A stretch of 64,000 nucleotides of DNA from Myxococcus llanfairpwllgwyngyllgogerychwyrndrobwllllantysiliogogogochensis. Lineage in GTDB: Bacteria > Myxococcota > Myxococcia > Myxococcales > Myxococcaceae. The translations under genes and the position numbers were made by a program. The notes beneath the pieces are model-generated. The model had not been told where the DNA came from. It saw only the letters and a program-made list of their open reading frames with translations, and ran no database searches. The DNA lies in the NCBI RefSeq assembly GCF_006636215.1, contig NZ_VIFM01000013.1, positions 24,967 through 88,966 on the forward strand, written 5' to 3'. This document shows, piece by piece, positions 45,005 to 53,975 of this stretch; position 1 is the stretch's first letter; every line of letters begins with the position of its first letter.

Positions 45005-45173
45005 AACGACGTCCGTCGTGTCCCGAGGCAGGCTGGAGAAAGTCCAGTCCCTCCGTGGCGATGATCCTCGCCTTTCCCAGGTTCTTCGGGCGGAACGCGC
45101 GCCCGTACGCGGGGCATGCCTCTTGCTGGTCACCCGTGCGGAGTCGGGGACTGGGTCTTGGGAGGCATGGTCG

Positions 45174-46358
45174 ATGGCGGAGGTCTTCTTCTGGTGTGCC
45201 GCGCTGCTGTTGGCGCACACGTACTTTCTCTACCCATTGAGCCTGTTCGTGCTGGATGGGGCGGCGCAGGTGGCGCAGAACATCCGGGCGATGCGGGGTG
45301 GGGCGCCGCGTCGGGGTCTGGCGGCCAGTCGGGGGCCGGCTCCGTCGGTGAGCCTCGTCGTGGCCGCGTACAACGAGGTGTCCTGCATCGAGCAGAAGCT
45401 GGAGAACAGCCTCGCGCTCGATTATCCGGTGGAGCGCTTCGAGGTGGTGATTGGCTCGGACGGCTCGACGGATGGAACGAACGAGCGGGTCCTCCAGTGC
45501 CAGGATGAGCGGGTGCGGTTGTCGCCGGCGCCGCGCGCGGGCAAGACGACGGTGCTCAATCGCTGCATTCCAACGGCGAAGGGCGACATCGTGGTCCTCT
45601 CGGACGCGAACACGATGATTGAACCGGAGGCCATCCAGAAGCTCGTGCGCCACTTCGAGGACCCTGAAGTCGGGGCCGTCTGCGGCAAGCTGCGCCTCTA
45701 CAATCCGACGAAGCAGGACTACGAGGAGAGCGCGTACTGGAGCTACGAGTCCCTCATCAAGATGTACGAGGGGCGCCGGGGCGCGGTGGTGGGGGCCAAC
45801 GGAGGCCTGTACGCCATCCGTCGCACGCTGTTCACGGAGCTGCCGCCGTCCACCATCGTCGACGACTTCGTCATCCCGCTGCGCATCCTCGAGAAGGGCT
45901 ACAAGGTCGCCTACGAGGAAGAGGCCGTCGCCCATGAGGAGACGACGGAGGACTACGGCAAGGAGTTCGGCCGTCGCGCGAGAATCGCCGCGGGCAACTT
46001 CCAGAGCCTCCGCATGGTGCCGGGCCTGCTCCTGCCCACCGCGGGCTTCCCCGCGTTCGCGTTCTGGTCGCACAAGCTCTTGCGCTGGTGCGCGCCCGCG
46101 CTGATGGGACTGGCGCTGATCGCCAACCTGTTCCTGCTCGACAGCGTGTTCTACCGCTTCACCCTCCTGGGGCAGGGCCTGTTCTATGCCCTGGCCTACC
46201 TCGGAAAGGTGGGGGTGCTGAAGCGCGGCGCGGCGAAGCGAGTCGCCTCGGTGGCCTACTATTTCGTCACCATGAACCTGGCCATCGTCGTGGGCTTCTG
46301 GCGCTTCCTGCGCAACTCGCAGCGCGCCGCGTGGGACCGCACCGCTCGCGCGTCCTGA
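45174..46358 (+). CDS. Membrane-bound family 2 glycosyltransferase
   Basis: 394 residues from ATG 45174, chosen because GGAGG lies eight bases upstream and a membrane helix follows at once; longer in-frame starts fall in the preceding gene's tail. An N-terminal transmembrane helix (about 3-30) is followed by a GT-A domain: LVVAAYNEVSCIEQKL, GSDGSTDGTNE, the SDANT metal site, GANGGLYAIRR and DDFVIPLRI. A GRRARIAAGNFQS segment stands in the position of the (Q/R)xxRW motif of processive enzymes. Two or three C-terminal helices follow. Likely transfers a sugar from a nucleotide donor in envelope or exopolysaccharide synthesis; donor and acceptor unknown. Confidence 0.86.
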   Translation: MAEVFFWCAALLLAHTYFLYPLSLFVLDGAAQVAQNIRAMRGGAPRRGLAASRGPAPSVSLVVAAYNEVSCIEQKLENSLALDYPVERFEVVIGSDGSTDGTNERVLQCQDERVRLSPAPRAGKTTVLNRCIPTAKGDIVVLSDANTMIEPEAIQKLVRHFEDPEVGAVCGKLRLYNPTKQDYEESAYWSYESLIKMYEGRRGAVVGANGGLYAIRRTLFTELPPSTIVDDFVIPLRILEKGYKVAYEEEAVAHEETTEDYGKEFGRRARIAAGNFQSLRMVPGLLLPTAGFPAFAFWSHKLLRWCAPALMGLALIANLFLLDSVFYRFTLLGQGLFYALAYLGKVGVLKRGAAKRVASVAYYFVTMNLAIVVGFWRFLRNSQRAAWDRTARAS

Positions 46359-46419
46359 GTCGCGAGCACGTCGTGCGTCCTGGCGCTCTGTCCCTCTGGG
46401 GGCCGGGCGCCTCGTCGTT

Positions 46420-47286
46420 CTACCGCAGCGAGGCGACGGGGACGGGTGCGGGCTTCTTCGTCGCGGGGCTGGGGGGCAGCACGCTGCCGAACGAGGCGAA
46501 GAGCTGGCCGGTGAGGACCGGGTCCTTGTTCGGACCGGCGTGGCGCAGCAGGTCGTTGAGCACCGCGCCCGTCTTGGGGTCCCTGGGCAGGTGAGGGCGG
46601 GCCAGGTTCATCCGGTAGCGCACGACGCCCCGGCGCACCCGGTGGATGACGGTGACGGTGCCCTGCGCATCCACGGAGTCGACGATGCCCACGTGCGTGA
46701 GGCCGTCGTTGCGGCGGCCGTCCCGGTTCTGGTCATACGTCTCGTTGAAGAAGACCAGGTCCCCCGCCGCGGGGCGACCTTCCGAGTACACGCGGCCATT
46801 CGCGCGGGCGTAGCGGTAGAGGGCGGTGACGCCGTTGTCGCCGGGCTTGAGCGTCCCTCGGAAGGACAGGCCCGCCTGGGCGTAGACGCCCTCGATGAGT
46901 CCCGTGCAGTCCGCCGGGTACTTGCGTCCGTCGAGCGTCACCTGGGGTTTGCCCACCAGTGAGCGGGCCGAAGCGAGCACCGTCGCGCGCGCATCGGCCG
47001 AGGCGGGCCGCACGCGCGTGCTCGCCGGAACGGTGGCGGGCTTGCCCTTCGTGGGGCGGGCGGCGGTGGCGCGCGCGGGCGTGCGCTTGACGGGGGCGGC
47101 CTTCCGCTCGGCCGTCTGGGCCTTGGGGGCCACGGGGCTGGAGAGCGACTCGCGCGGAAAGGCGGGCGGAGACGCGGAGCGGTAGCGCACGGCGTAGGAG
47201 TCCAGCCACGGCTCCAGCCGGTTCGACGGGGTGGCGCAGCCCGTCGCCGTCATCGCGAGGATTCCCATCAGCGTGAGCCACCGCAT
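46420..47286 (-). CDS. NlpC/P60-type lipoprotein (putative cell-wall peptidase)
   Basis: 288 residues from ATG 47286, which has GGGAGG about seven bases upstream; the ATG at 47316 adds ten residues and lacks one. The signal peptide ends at lipobox TATGC (C17). A long Ala/Pro/Lys-rich linker (about 45-95) leads to an NlpC/P60-like domain: the catalytic cysteine lies in YPADCTGLIEGVY and the histidine in GLTHVGIVDSV, with AAGDLVFFN before it. Such enzymes cleave cell-wall peptides. Placed in the outer or inner membrane by lipid anchoring. Convergent with the glycosyltransferase gene. Confidence 0.82.
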   Translation of the reverse strand: MRWLTLMGILAMTATGCATPSNRLEPWLDSYAVRYRSASPPAFPRESLSSPVAPKAQTAERKAAPVKRTPARATAARPTKGKPATVPASTRVRPASADARATVLASARSLVGKPQVTLDGRKYPADCTGLIEGVYAQAGLSFRGTLKPGDNGVTALYRYARANGRVYSEGRPAAGDLVFFNETYDQNRDGRRNDGLTHVGIVDSVDAQGTVTVIHRVRRGVVRYRMNLARPHLPRDPKTGAVLNDLLRHAGPNKDPVLTGQLFASFGSVLPPSPATKKPAPVPVASLR

Positions 47287-47422
47287 GCGCGACCTCCCTG
47301 TAGCGTCCTGAGGCACCCATGGTCGCCCCGGTGGCTTGTGTCGTCAAAAAACCTACCCAGGCAACCGTCCGTGACGGCTCGGGTTTCCGGGGGCGCCCGG
47401 GTGCGGTATTGCTCCCAGGAGA

Positions 47423-49114
47423 ATGGTCTCCCTCCGCCGAGCCCTCGCCATCCTCCTGCTGTCCGCTGGCTGTCTGCCGTCGCCGTATGACCGCGCCGCC
47501 AGGACCGACACCGTGGAGGGCTACCGCGCCTTCCTGCGTGAGAACCCGACCCACCCGGACGCGGACGCCGCCGAGTCGCGCTTGGAGGAACTGGAGTTCG
47601 AGGACGCGAAGAAGCTCCACACGGTGCTCGCCTACAAGCGCTTCCTGGAGGTGTACCCGGACGCGCCGCACACGCGCACCGCGAAGACGCTGCTGGAAGG
47701 GCTGCGCTTCAACGCCGCGAAGGAGGCCGCCACGGTGGCCGCGTGGCGGCAGTTCCTCCAGGAGCACCCGGAGGGTCTGCAGCGCGACGAGGCGAAGAGG
47801 CTGATGGCGGAGGTGGAGACGCGGGAGTTGGCGACGACGCAGGACCCCCGGCGTCTGGCCGAGTACCTGCGCGAGCGCCCGGATGATCCGCGCCGCATGG
47901 AGGTGGAGTCGCGGCTGGACGGGCAGGCCTTCGAGCAGGCCAGGTCCGGGGGCGCGGCGAAGCTCTTCGCGTACCTCAAGGACTTCCCGGCGGGGACGCA
48001 CCGCGAGGAGGCGCGCGGCCTCCTGCTGGAGCTGGAAGTGGAAGGGCTGCTCGTCTCGGGTCTGGTGGACGAGGCCGAGGCCCGGGTGAAGGCGCATCCC
48101 CTGGGGCCCAAGCTCACGGGTTTTCCGGCGAGGCTGGCTCGCGCTCGCGCGGAGAAGGCAGCGCTGGCCCAGCCGGAGCCGCTGGTGCAGGCGGCGTACG
48201 TGGGGCACTACCTGCGCGATTTGGAGGACCTGAAGCGCGCCATGGTGGCGCCGGATGCGTTGGACCGGTGGCAGGCGGCCGAGGAGATGGGCCAGCACGT
48301 GTCCGTGCGCGCGGTGGATCCGCTGCTGGATGCGCTGCGCTCCGCGCGCAATCCGCTCATCCGGCAGAACGCGCTGGAGTCGCTGCGCACGGTGCTGGCC
48401 TCGCTGCCGCGTCCGGTGGCCGACTACGAGGTGGCCTCGCGGCTGGACGCCCTGCGCGAGCGGGCCGGCAGCGCGGAGATGTACCTCACGGTGGCGGTGC
48501 TGCTGGACCTGTCCGGTCAGCTCGCCCAGGCCTCCACGGAGTACCAGCGCGCCTTCGATACGGGCGTGCCGGACCCCGTCGTCCTTCGCCGCTGGGTGGA
48601 CATCCGCGAGGCGCGCAAGCAGCCGTTCTCCGCGGCGGTGGCCGCGCGGCAGCTCGCCGTGTGGGCGCTGGGCGTGGCGCGCGAGGAGACGGTGACAGCG
48701 GAGGGCCGCGTGCCCCTGGCCTCCGCGCGGCAGCTGTGCGCGGCGGCCGTCAACGCTCGCTTCGCGGCCGGGGCCATCTCCCGGGCCCGCGCGGCGTCCA
48801 ACGAGTTCCCCGAGGACCTGGCCGAGTTCGAGCGTCGGGCGGAGGAGGCGCGGCGGCTGGCCGAGGCGCGACTGGCGGACGCGGAGCTGCTCCTGCGTGA
48901 GCAGAGCCCGGGCGTGCGCACCTGCGCGGACCGGGGTGTCAGCGAGCGGCTGGAGGGTGGGGTGAAGGAGCGCACCGCGGCGCTGGCCACGGTGGGAACG
49001 AAGCTGCCGCAGGTGGGACGGTTGCTCCTGGAGCTGGCGCGGGAGAGAGACCCCTCGCCCCAGGTCCGCGAGGCGGCCTCCGCGCGGCTGACGGCGCTCA
49101 AGCCGGTGCCCTGA
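47423..49114 (+). CDS. Lipoprotein with TPR-like and HEAT-like helical repeats
   Basis: 563 residues with lipobox LSAGC (C17), so exported and lipidated. Residues about 30-250 are short helical repeats of the type YRAFLRENPTHPDADAAESRL, which recur as YKRFLEVYPDAPHT, WRQFLQEHPEG and LAEYLRERPDD. The middle and end contain HEAT-like helices (ALDRWQAAEEMGQH, VDPLLDALRSARNPLIRQNA and SPQVREAASARL). There is no enzymatic motif. Probably a protein-interaction scaffold at the envelope. Transcribed away from the NlpC/P60 gene with 136 bases between starts. Confidence 0.78.
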   Translation: MVSLRRALAILLLSAGCLPSPYDRAARTDTVEGYRAFLRENPTHPDADAAESRLEELEFEDAKKLHTVLAYKRFLEVYPDAPHTRTAKTLLEGLRFNAAKEAATVAAWRQFLQEHPEGLQRDEAKRLMAEVETRELATTQDPRRLAEYLRERPDDPRRMEVESRLDGQAFEQARSGGAAKLFAYLKDFPAGTHREEARGLLLELEVEGLLVSGLVDEAEARVKAHPLGPKLTGFPARLARARAEKAALAQPEPLVQAAYVGHYLRDLEDLKRAMVAPDALDRWQAAEEMGQHVSVRAVDPLLDALRSARNPLIRQNALESLRTVLASLPRPVADYEVASRLDALRERAGSAEMYLTVAVLLDLSGQLAQASTEYQRAFDTGVPDPVVLRRWVDIREARKQPFSAAVAARQLAVWALGVAREETVTAEGRVPLASARQLCAAAVNARFAAGAISRARAASNEFPEDLAEFERRAEEARRLAEARLADAELLLREQSPGVRTCADRGVSERLEGGVKERTAALATVGTKLPQVGRLLLELARERDPSPQVREAASARLTALKPVP

Positions 49115-49167
49115 GCCGACTGATCCGTTCGTCCCCGGAGGGCGGGGCGGTTAGAGTTCGCCGCCCC

Positions 49168-51249
49168 ATGGTCACCCAGCCCACCCCTCGGACCGTCGCT
49201 CCGACGAGCGCCTCGTCGCGCATCGACTACGCCGGCCTGCTCAACGAGGAGCAGCTGCGGGCGGTGGAGGCGGAGGCCGGGCCAGTGCTGGTCATCGCCG
49301 GCGCGGGCTCCGGCAAGACGCGCACGCTCACGTTCCGCGTGGCGCGTCTGCTGGAGCGTGGCGTCCAGCCCGAGAACCTCCTGCTGCTGACCTTCACCAA
49401 CAAGGCCGCGCGGGAGATGACCCGGCGGGTGGCGGACCTGGCGGGCTCGTTCGCGGACGTGCGGCGCATCCTCGGAGGGACCTTCCACCACGCGGCGCAC
49501 CTGCTCCTGCGCCAGCACGCGGGGATGCTGGGCTACTCGGACCGCTTCACCGTGCTGGACCGGGAGGATGCCCGGGACTTGATGGTCACCTGTCTGGCCG
49601 AGCGCAAGCTCAAGAGCGACAAGCGCTTCCCCCGACCGGAGCTGGTGTTGGACCTGGTGTCGCTGGCCACCAATCTCCAGCAGGCCGTCTCCGAGGTCCT
49701 CTTCGACCGGCGGCCCCAGTTTCTTCCCCTGGCCCCGGAGATCCTCGCGACGGCGGCGCGCTACCGGCAGCGCAAGGCGCAGCTGCACCTGATGGACTTC
49801 GATGACCTGCTGCTCAACCTGAAGCGGCTGCTCACCGAACACCCCACGGTGCGCGCCCAGCTCACCGAGCGCTTCCACAGCGTCCTCGTGGACGAGTACC
49901 AGGACACCAACAAGCTCCAGGGAGAGCTGGTGGATCTGCTCGCCGGCGAGCGCCGTGACTTGACGGTGGTGGGGGACGACTGCCAGTCCATCTACAGCTT
50001 CCGGGGCGCGGACTTCTCCAACATCATCGGCTTTCCCGAGCGCCATCCCGGCTGCGCCGTCTTCACGCTCACTCGCAACTACCGCTCGACCCCTGAGGTC
50101 CTCCAGCTCGCCAACGCGGCCATCTCCCGCAACGAGCGGCAGTTTCCCAAGACGCTCGTCGCGGAGCGTCCTTCGGGGGCCCGTCCCGTCGTCGTCCCCG
50201 CGCTCGACGCCGCTGACCAGGCCGCCTGGGTGGCCCGCCGCGTCCTGGAGCTGCGCGACGGGGGCCTGTCCCTGGAGGCGATGGCCGTCCTCTATCGCGC
50301 GCACAACCACTCGCTCGAACTCCAACTGGAGCTCACGCGCCTGGGCATCCCGTTCCGGGTCCGCTCGGGGGTGCGGTTCTTCGAGCAGCCCCACGTCAAG
50401 GACGTGCTGGCCCACCTGCGGCTGGTGAACAACCCCGGGGATGAGCTCGCCTTCAAGCGGGTGGTGCGCGCGGTGCCCGGGGTGGGGCCCACGACGGCGG
50501 AGCACCTGTGGACGTCCCTTCGCGCGCTGCCGGAGGGACTGTCCCTGGCGGAAGGCCTGGCGCGCGACGAGGTCCGGACCCATCTGTCGCGCAAGTCGCG
50601 CCCGGGCTTCGAGCGCTTCGCCGTGCTGATGGGTCGGCTCGGACGTCCGGAGGCCGCGGCTGACCCGGGTCGACTCATCGAGGAGGTGTTGGCGGGAGGG
50701 TACGCGGAGGTCCTCGCGGCGGAGTCCTCACCCGAGGAAGGCCGGGAGGACGACCTGCGGCAGCTGGCCGAGTACGCGCGCCGGCTCGAGGACCTGCCCC
50801 GCTTCCTGTCGGAGCTCGCGCTCGTCGCGGAGTTCGCCGCGAAGGAGGCCCTGGGGGCCGGGGCTCCCGGAGACGTCCTGACACTCACCACCGTCCATCA
50901 GTCCAAGGGGCTGGAGTGGCGGGCCGTCTTCGTCCTCTGGCTGGTGGACGGGCGGTTTCCCATGTCCCAGGCCGCCCGCTCGGCGGAGGAGGAAGAGGAG
51001 GAGCGACGACTCTTCTACGTCGCCACCACCCGGGCCCGGGACCACCTGGCGCTGGTGTACCCCTTGTCGGTGCTGCCCCGGGAGGGGGAGCGCATCCTCC
51101 TGCGGCCGTCCCGCTTCCTGGAAGAGCTGCCAGCCGGGGAGGGGGCTCCCTATGATCGGCTCGTCCTGGCTTCCGCCGAGGCGGTACTGGGGGGGCTCCC
51201 CCTGGGGTTGGCTGGGCCTGGGCCGATGGGGTCCGAGCCGGAGGACTGA
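49168..51249 (+). CDS. UvrD/Rep/PcrA-family DNA helicase
   Basis: Superfamily 1A 3'-5' helicase, 693 residues. All motifs are visible: Q-motif LNEEQLRAV, Walker A AGAGSGKTRTL (44-54), motif Ia LLTFTNKAAREM, motif II VDEYQDTN, motif III VVGDDCQSIYSFRGA, motif IV LTRNYRST, motif V TVHQSKGLEW and motif VI LFYVATTRARDHL. The size is close to PcrA/UvrD (about 720), without RecB-type nuclease. Whether it acts as UvrD (repair), Rep (replication) or a paralogue cannot be decided here because the rest of the genome is not visible. Cytoplasmic. ATG 49168. Confidence 0.93.
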   Translation: MVTQPTPRTVAPTSASSRIDYAGLLNEEQLRAVEAEAGPVLVIAGAGSGKTRTLTFRVARLLERGVQPENLLLLTFTNKAAREMTRRVADLAGSFADVRRILGGTFHHAAHLLLRQHAGMLGYSDRFTVLDREDARDLMVTCLAERKLKSDKRFPRPELVLDLVSLATNLQQAVSEVLFDRRPQFLPLAPEILATAARYRQRKAQLHLMDFDDLLLNLKRLLTEHPTVRAQLTERFHSVLVDEYQDTNKLQGELVDLLAGERRDLTVVGDDCQSIYSFRGADFSNIIGFPERHPGCAVFTLTRNYRSTPEVLQLANAAISRNERQFPKTLVAERPSGARPVVVPALDAADQAAWVARRVLELRDGGLSLEAMAVLYRAHNHSLELQLELTRLGIPFRVRSGVRFFEQPHVKDVLAHLRLVNNPGDELAFKRVVRAVPGVGPTTAEHLWTSLRALPEGLSLAEGLARDEVRTHLSRKSRPGFERFAVLMGRLGRPEAAADPGRLIEEVLAGGYAEVLAAESSPEEGREDDLRQLAEYARRLEDLPRFLSELALVAEFAAKEALGAGAPGDVLTLTTVHQSKGLEWRAVFVLWLVDGRFPMSQAARSAEEEEEERRLFYVATTRARDHLALVYPLSVLPREGERILLRPSRFLEELPAGEGAPYDRLVLASAEAVLGGLPLGLAGPGPMGSEPED

Positions 51250-51338
51250 GCGGACGCCCAGAAACGCGCGCGCGAAGTCGCGACGTGATACAGAGTGGGA
51301 CGAGGGCGTGCGTCTTGTGACCCGCGCCTGTGAACTTC

Positions 51339-52958
51339 ATGGCGGACAGACCTCGCATCGTCGGGATTGACCTGGGCACCACCAACACGCTGGTGGCGTC
51401 CGTGCGCAACCGCATCCCGAAGATCGTCCCCACGGACCGCGGCAATCTCATCCTCCCCTCCGTCGTCGCCCTGTCGTCCAAGGGTGACCTGCTGGTGGGT
51501 GGGGTGGCCAAGGATCAGATGGTCACCAACCCCCGCAACACGCTGTGGGGGACCAAGCGGCTCATCGGACGGAAGTACCATTCCAAGTCCGTGGAAGACC
51601 TCCGCGGTGCCTTCCCGTACGACATCGTCGAAGGCCCTGGCGGTGACGCCGCGGTGATGTTGGACGGCAAGCTCTACTCGCTGCCCCAGGTCTCCAGCTT
51701 CGTGTTGTCCCAGCTGAAGACCATCGCCGAGCAGTTCCTGGGCGGTCCCATCGACGCGGCCGTCATCTCCGTCCCGGCCTACTACAACGACAACCAGCGC
51801 CAGGCGGTGAAGGAGGCGGGCCGGTTGGCCGGCTTCGACGTCAAGCGCATCGTCAACGAGCCGACGGCGGCGGCGCTGGCCTACGGTTTCAACCGGGGCC
51901 TGGACCAGAAGATCCTCGTCTATGACCTGGGCGGCGGCACCTTCGACGTCTCCGTCCTGCACCTGTCCGGCAATGTCTTCGAGGTGCTCGCGACGGGCGG
52001 CGATACCTTCCTGGGCGGCGCGGACTTCGACAACCGCATCATGGAGTACGTGCTGGAGCGCTTCCGCGAGGAGACCAAGGTCGACCTCGCCGAGAACCCC
52101 ATCGCGCTCCAGCGCATCAAGAACGCCGCCGAGGCGGCGAAGATCGACCTGACGCTCATCCCCAACGTCGTCATCGACCTGCCCTTCATCGACGAGCGCA
52201 AGGGCAAGCCGTTGGACCTGCGCATCCCCCTGACGCGCGAGTTCCTCAACAGCCTCACCGGCGACCTGGTGGACCGGACGTTCGACATCTGTGATCGCGT
52301 GCTGGCGGAGAAGGGCATCGCCCGCTCGGAGATCGACGAGATCATCCTCGTCGGCGGGCAGAGCCGGATGCCGCTCGTGCAGCAGAAGATCCAGGCTCAC
52401 TTCGGCAAGCCGCCTCGCAAGGGCGTGCACCCCGACGAGTGCGTGGCCCTGGGCGCGGCGCTGCTGGGTGACTCGCTGGGCAGCATCGACGCGGTGACGC
52501 TGCTGGACGCGCTGTCCATGCCCATTGGCTACGCGCTGCCCAACGGTCGCGTGAAGCGCATCATCGAGAAGAACTCGCTCATCCCCATGGTGAAGAGCTT
52601 CCGCCTGCCTCCTCCCAAGGAGCCCGGCGCGCCCTTCATCGAGCTGGACATCTTCCAGGGCGACAGCGACCTGATGGTGGACAACGAGTACCTGGGCACC
52701 GTCCGTGTTCCTTCCGCCGCCGCCGGTCGCAAGATCGACTTCCGCCTCACCGAGGAGTGTCTGCTCCAGGTGATGGTGGAAGAGGCCAGCGGCATGCGGA
52801 AGGTGGACCTGGCGACCCGAGACACCCCGGAGCAGCTCAAGAAGGCGCTCCAGGAGGTCGTCATCAAGCGCGACACCCAGCCGGTGCCCAGCTCCAACGG
52901 CACCAACGATGACCGGGGCCTCCTCTCGAGCATCAAGAGCATCTTCCGGAGAGGTTAG
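51339..52958 (+). CDS. Hsp70-family ATPase, short DnaK-like protein
   Basis: 539 residues from ATG 51339 (an in-frame GTG at 51330 is possible). The actin-like ATPase domain is complete: GIDLGTTNTLVA, VYDLGGGTFDVSVL, IVNEPTAAALAYG and ILVGGQSRMP. A recognisable substrate-binding beta domain follows (from about 385), but the helical lid of DnaK (about 100 residues) is missing and there is no EEVD-like tail; the C-terminus is a short linker ending in SIKSIFRRG. It is thus an Hsp70 paralogue, not the housekeeping DnaK. The next two small genes follow at 6- and 14-base gaps and probably share its transcript. Confidence 0.88.
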   Translation: MADRPRIVGIDLGTTNTLVASVRNRIPKIVPTDRGNLILPSVVALSSKGDLLVGGVAKDQMVTNPRNTLWGTKRLIGRKYHSKSVEDLRGAFPYDIVEGPGGDAAVMLDGKLYSLPQVSSFVLSQLKTIAEQFLGGPIDAAVISVPAYYNDNQRQAVKEAGRLAGFDVKRIVNEPTAAALAYGFNRGLDQKILVYDLGGGTFDVSVLHLSGNVFEVLATGGDTFLGGADFDNRIMEYVLERFREETKVDLAENPIALQRIKNAAEAAKIDLTLIPNVVIDLPFIDERKGKPLDLRIPLTREFLNSLTGDLVDRTFDICDRVLAEKGIARSEIDEIILVGGQSRMPLVQQKIQAHFGKPPRKGVHPDECVALGAALLGDSLGSIDAVTLLDALSMPIGYALPNGRVKRIIEKNSLIPMVKSFRLPPPKEPGAPFIELDIFQGDSDLMVDNEYLGTVRVPSAAAGRKIDFRLTEECLLQVMVEEASGMRKVDLATRDTPEQLKKALQEVVIKRDTQPVPSSNGTNDDRGLLSSIKSIFRRG

Positions 52959-52964
52959 TGGGGC

Positions 52965-53390
52965 ATGGCGAAGTTCCCGTCGAAAGAGTGGCTGGACGAA
53001 GCGGTCCGGCTCACGAACGAAGATCCCGAGTGCGCGGTGGCCGGCAGGGGCTGGAAGGGCGACTTCGGGGCGGTCATCGAAGCGGAGCCCGGCAAGCTGG
53101 CGAAGGCGTTCGTCATCCACGTCGTCCCCGGTGACTGCCGCATCGAGAAGGCGCGTGTGCTCGCGGACCCGGACGACCTGGATGAGCTCGAGCCCATCTA
53201 TCTGGCGCGCGCCCCGTACACCGTCTGGAAGCAGCTGCTCCAGGGGACGTTGGACCCGGTGGAGGCGGTGCTCAAGCGCCGCATCACCATGAAGGGTGAC
53301 CTGCAGCCGCTCATCGAGCGCATGAAGTACAAGGGCATCGCGGACCGAGTCTTCGCGAAGCTGCAGACGCAGTTCGTCGACGAGCCGTAG
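52965..53390 (+). CDS. SCP2-like sterol/lipid-carrier domain protein
   Basis: 141 residues. The pattern of KLAKAFVIHVVPGDC, YLARAPYTVWKQLLQGTLDPVEAVLKRRITMKGD and a C-terminal amphipathic helix fits a stand-alone SCP2 domain, which forms a hydrophobic pocket for lipid-like ligands. There is no signal peptide. It follows the Hsp70-like gene by 6 bases and precedes an 89-residue helical protein by 14, so the three are a likely operon. The ligand is not predictable. Confidence in the fold is moderate to good, in any specific role low. Confidence 0.78.
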   Translation: MAKFPSKEWLDEAVRLTNEDPECAVAGRGWKGDFGAVIEAEPGKLAKAFVIHVVPGDCRIEKARVLADPDDLDELEPIYLARAPYTVWKQLLQGTLDPVEAVLKRRITMKGDLQPLIERMKYKGIADRVFAKLQTQFVDEP

Positions 53391-53404
53391 GCCGGGGGGC
53401 AATC

Positions 53405-53674
53405 ATGGGTATCCGTGACGACTTGAAGAAGCAGGCGCTGGAGGTCTCCAGCAAGGCGGTGGAGAAGCTGATGGCCGACGAGAGTCGCGCCATGGCCATC
53501 GCCAACGCCATTGGCAAGGTTCAGCGTGGCAAACAGGCGCTGGACCGGGGCCAGGAGGAGCTGTTGAAGGCGTTCCACTTCGCGCCGCGCAGCGAGTTCA
53601 AGGCCGTGGGAAAGCAGCTCTCCGGACTCAAGCGTCGGCTGCGCGAACTGGAAGAGAAGCTGGATGGGCTGTAG
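53405..53674 (+). CDS. Small helical protein, unknown function
   Basis: 89 residues, almost entirely helical, with coiled-coil-like heptads near the C-terminus (LSGLKRRLRELEEKLDGL). GGGGGG sits about seven bases before ATG 53405. The overall character (short, Lys/Glu/Ala/Gln-rich, no hydrophobic helix) resembles phasin-like or small scaffold proteins, but there is no diagnostic motif. It is the last gene of the Hsp70/SCP2 group; tRNA-Val starts 75 bases later. Confidence 0.65.
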   Translation: MGIRDDLKKQALEVSSKAVEKLMADESRAMAIANAIGKVQRGKQALDRGQEELLKAFHFAPRSEFKAVGKQLSGLKRRLRELEEKLDGL

Positions 53675-53748
53675 TTGAAATTGCGTTGACACCCACGGGG
53701 GCAGATGGCATTTACCCCCTCGTCGCGTCTCGGTCGCACACGAAGCGC

Positions 53749-53820
53749 GGGCGCATAGCTCAGTGGTAGAGCACTGCCTTCACACGGCAGGGGTCGCAGG
53801 TTCAAGCCCTGCTGCGCCCA
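53749..53820 (+). tRNA. tRNA-Val (anticodon CAC)
   Basis: A complete 72-base cloverleaf: acceptor GGGCGCA with TGCGCCC, D arm GCTC/GAGC, anticodon stem CTGCC/GGCAG with loop TTCACAC (anticodon CAC at 53781-53783, reading GUG), variable loop GGGTC and T arm GCAGG/CCTGC around TTCAAGC. Discriminator base A at 53820; the CCA end is not encoded. All stems pair perfectly by eye. Confidence 0.95.
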
Positions 53821-53824
53821 ACAG

Positions 53825-53870
53825 AAGAGGCCGTGAATCCAAGGGGAAACCCAAGGGTTCACGGCCTCTT
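53825..53870. terminator. Strong terminator after tRNA-Val
   Basis: Perfect 13-bp inverted repeat AAGAGGCCGTGAA / TTCACGGCCTCTT with a 20-base loop, then CGCTTTTCGG. It begins 4 bases after the tRNA and could also end the convergent terC transcript. Confidence 0.85.
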
Positions 53871-53975
53871 CGCTTTTCGGCTCAGGCAGCGCCGGATGTC
53901 TCTTTGGAGCTTCGGCTCGGCGCGCCCGGGCATGGACTCCCAGGCGCGCCGCGAGTTCCCCGTGCGGGGTGGACT

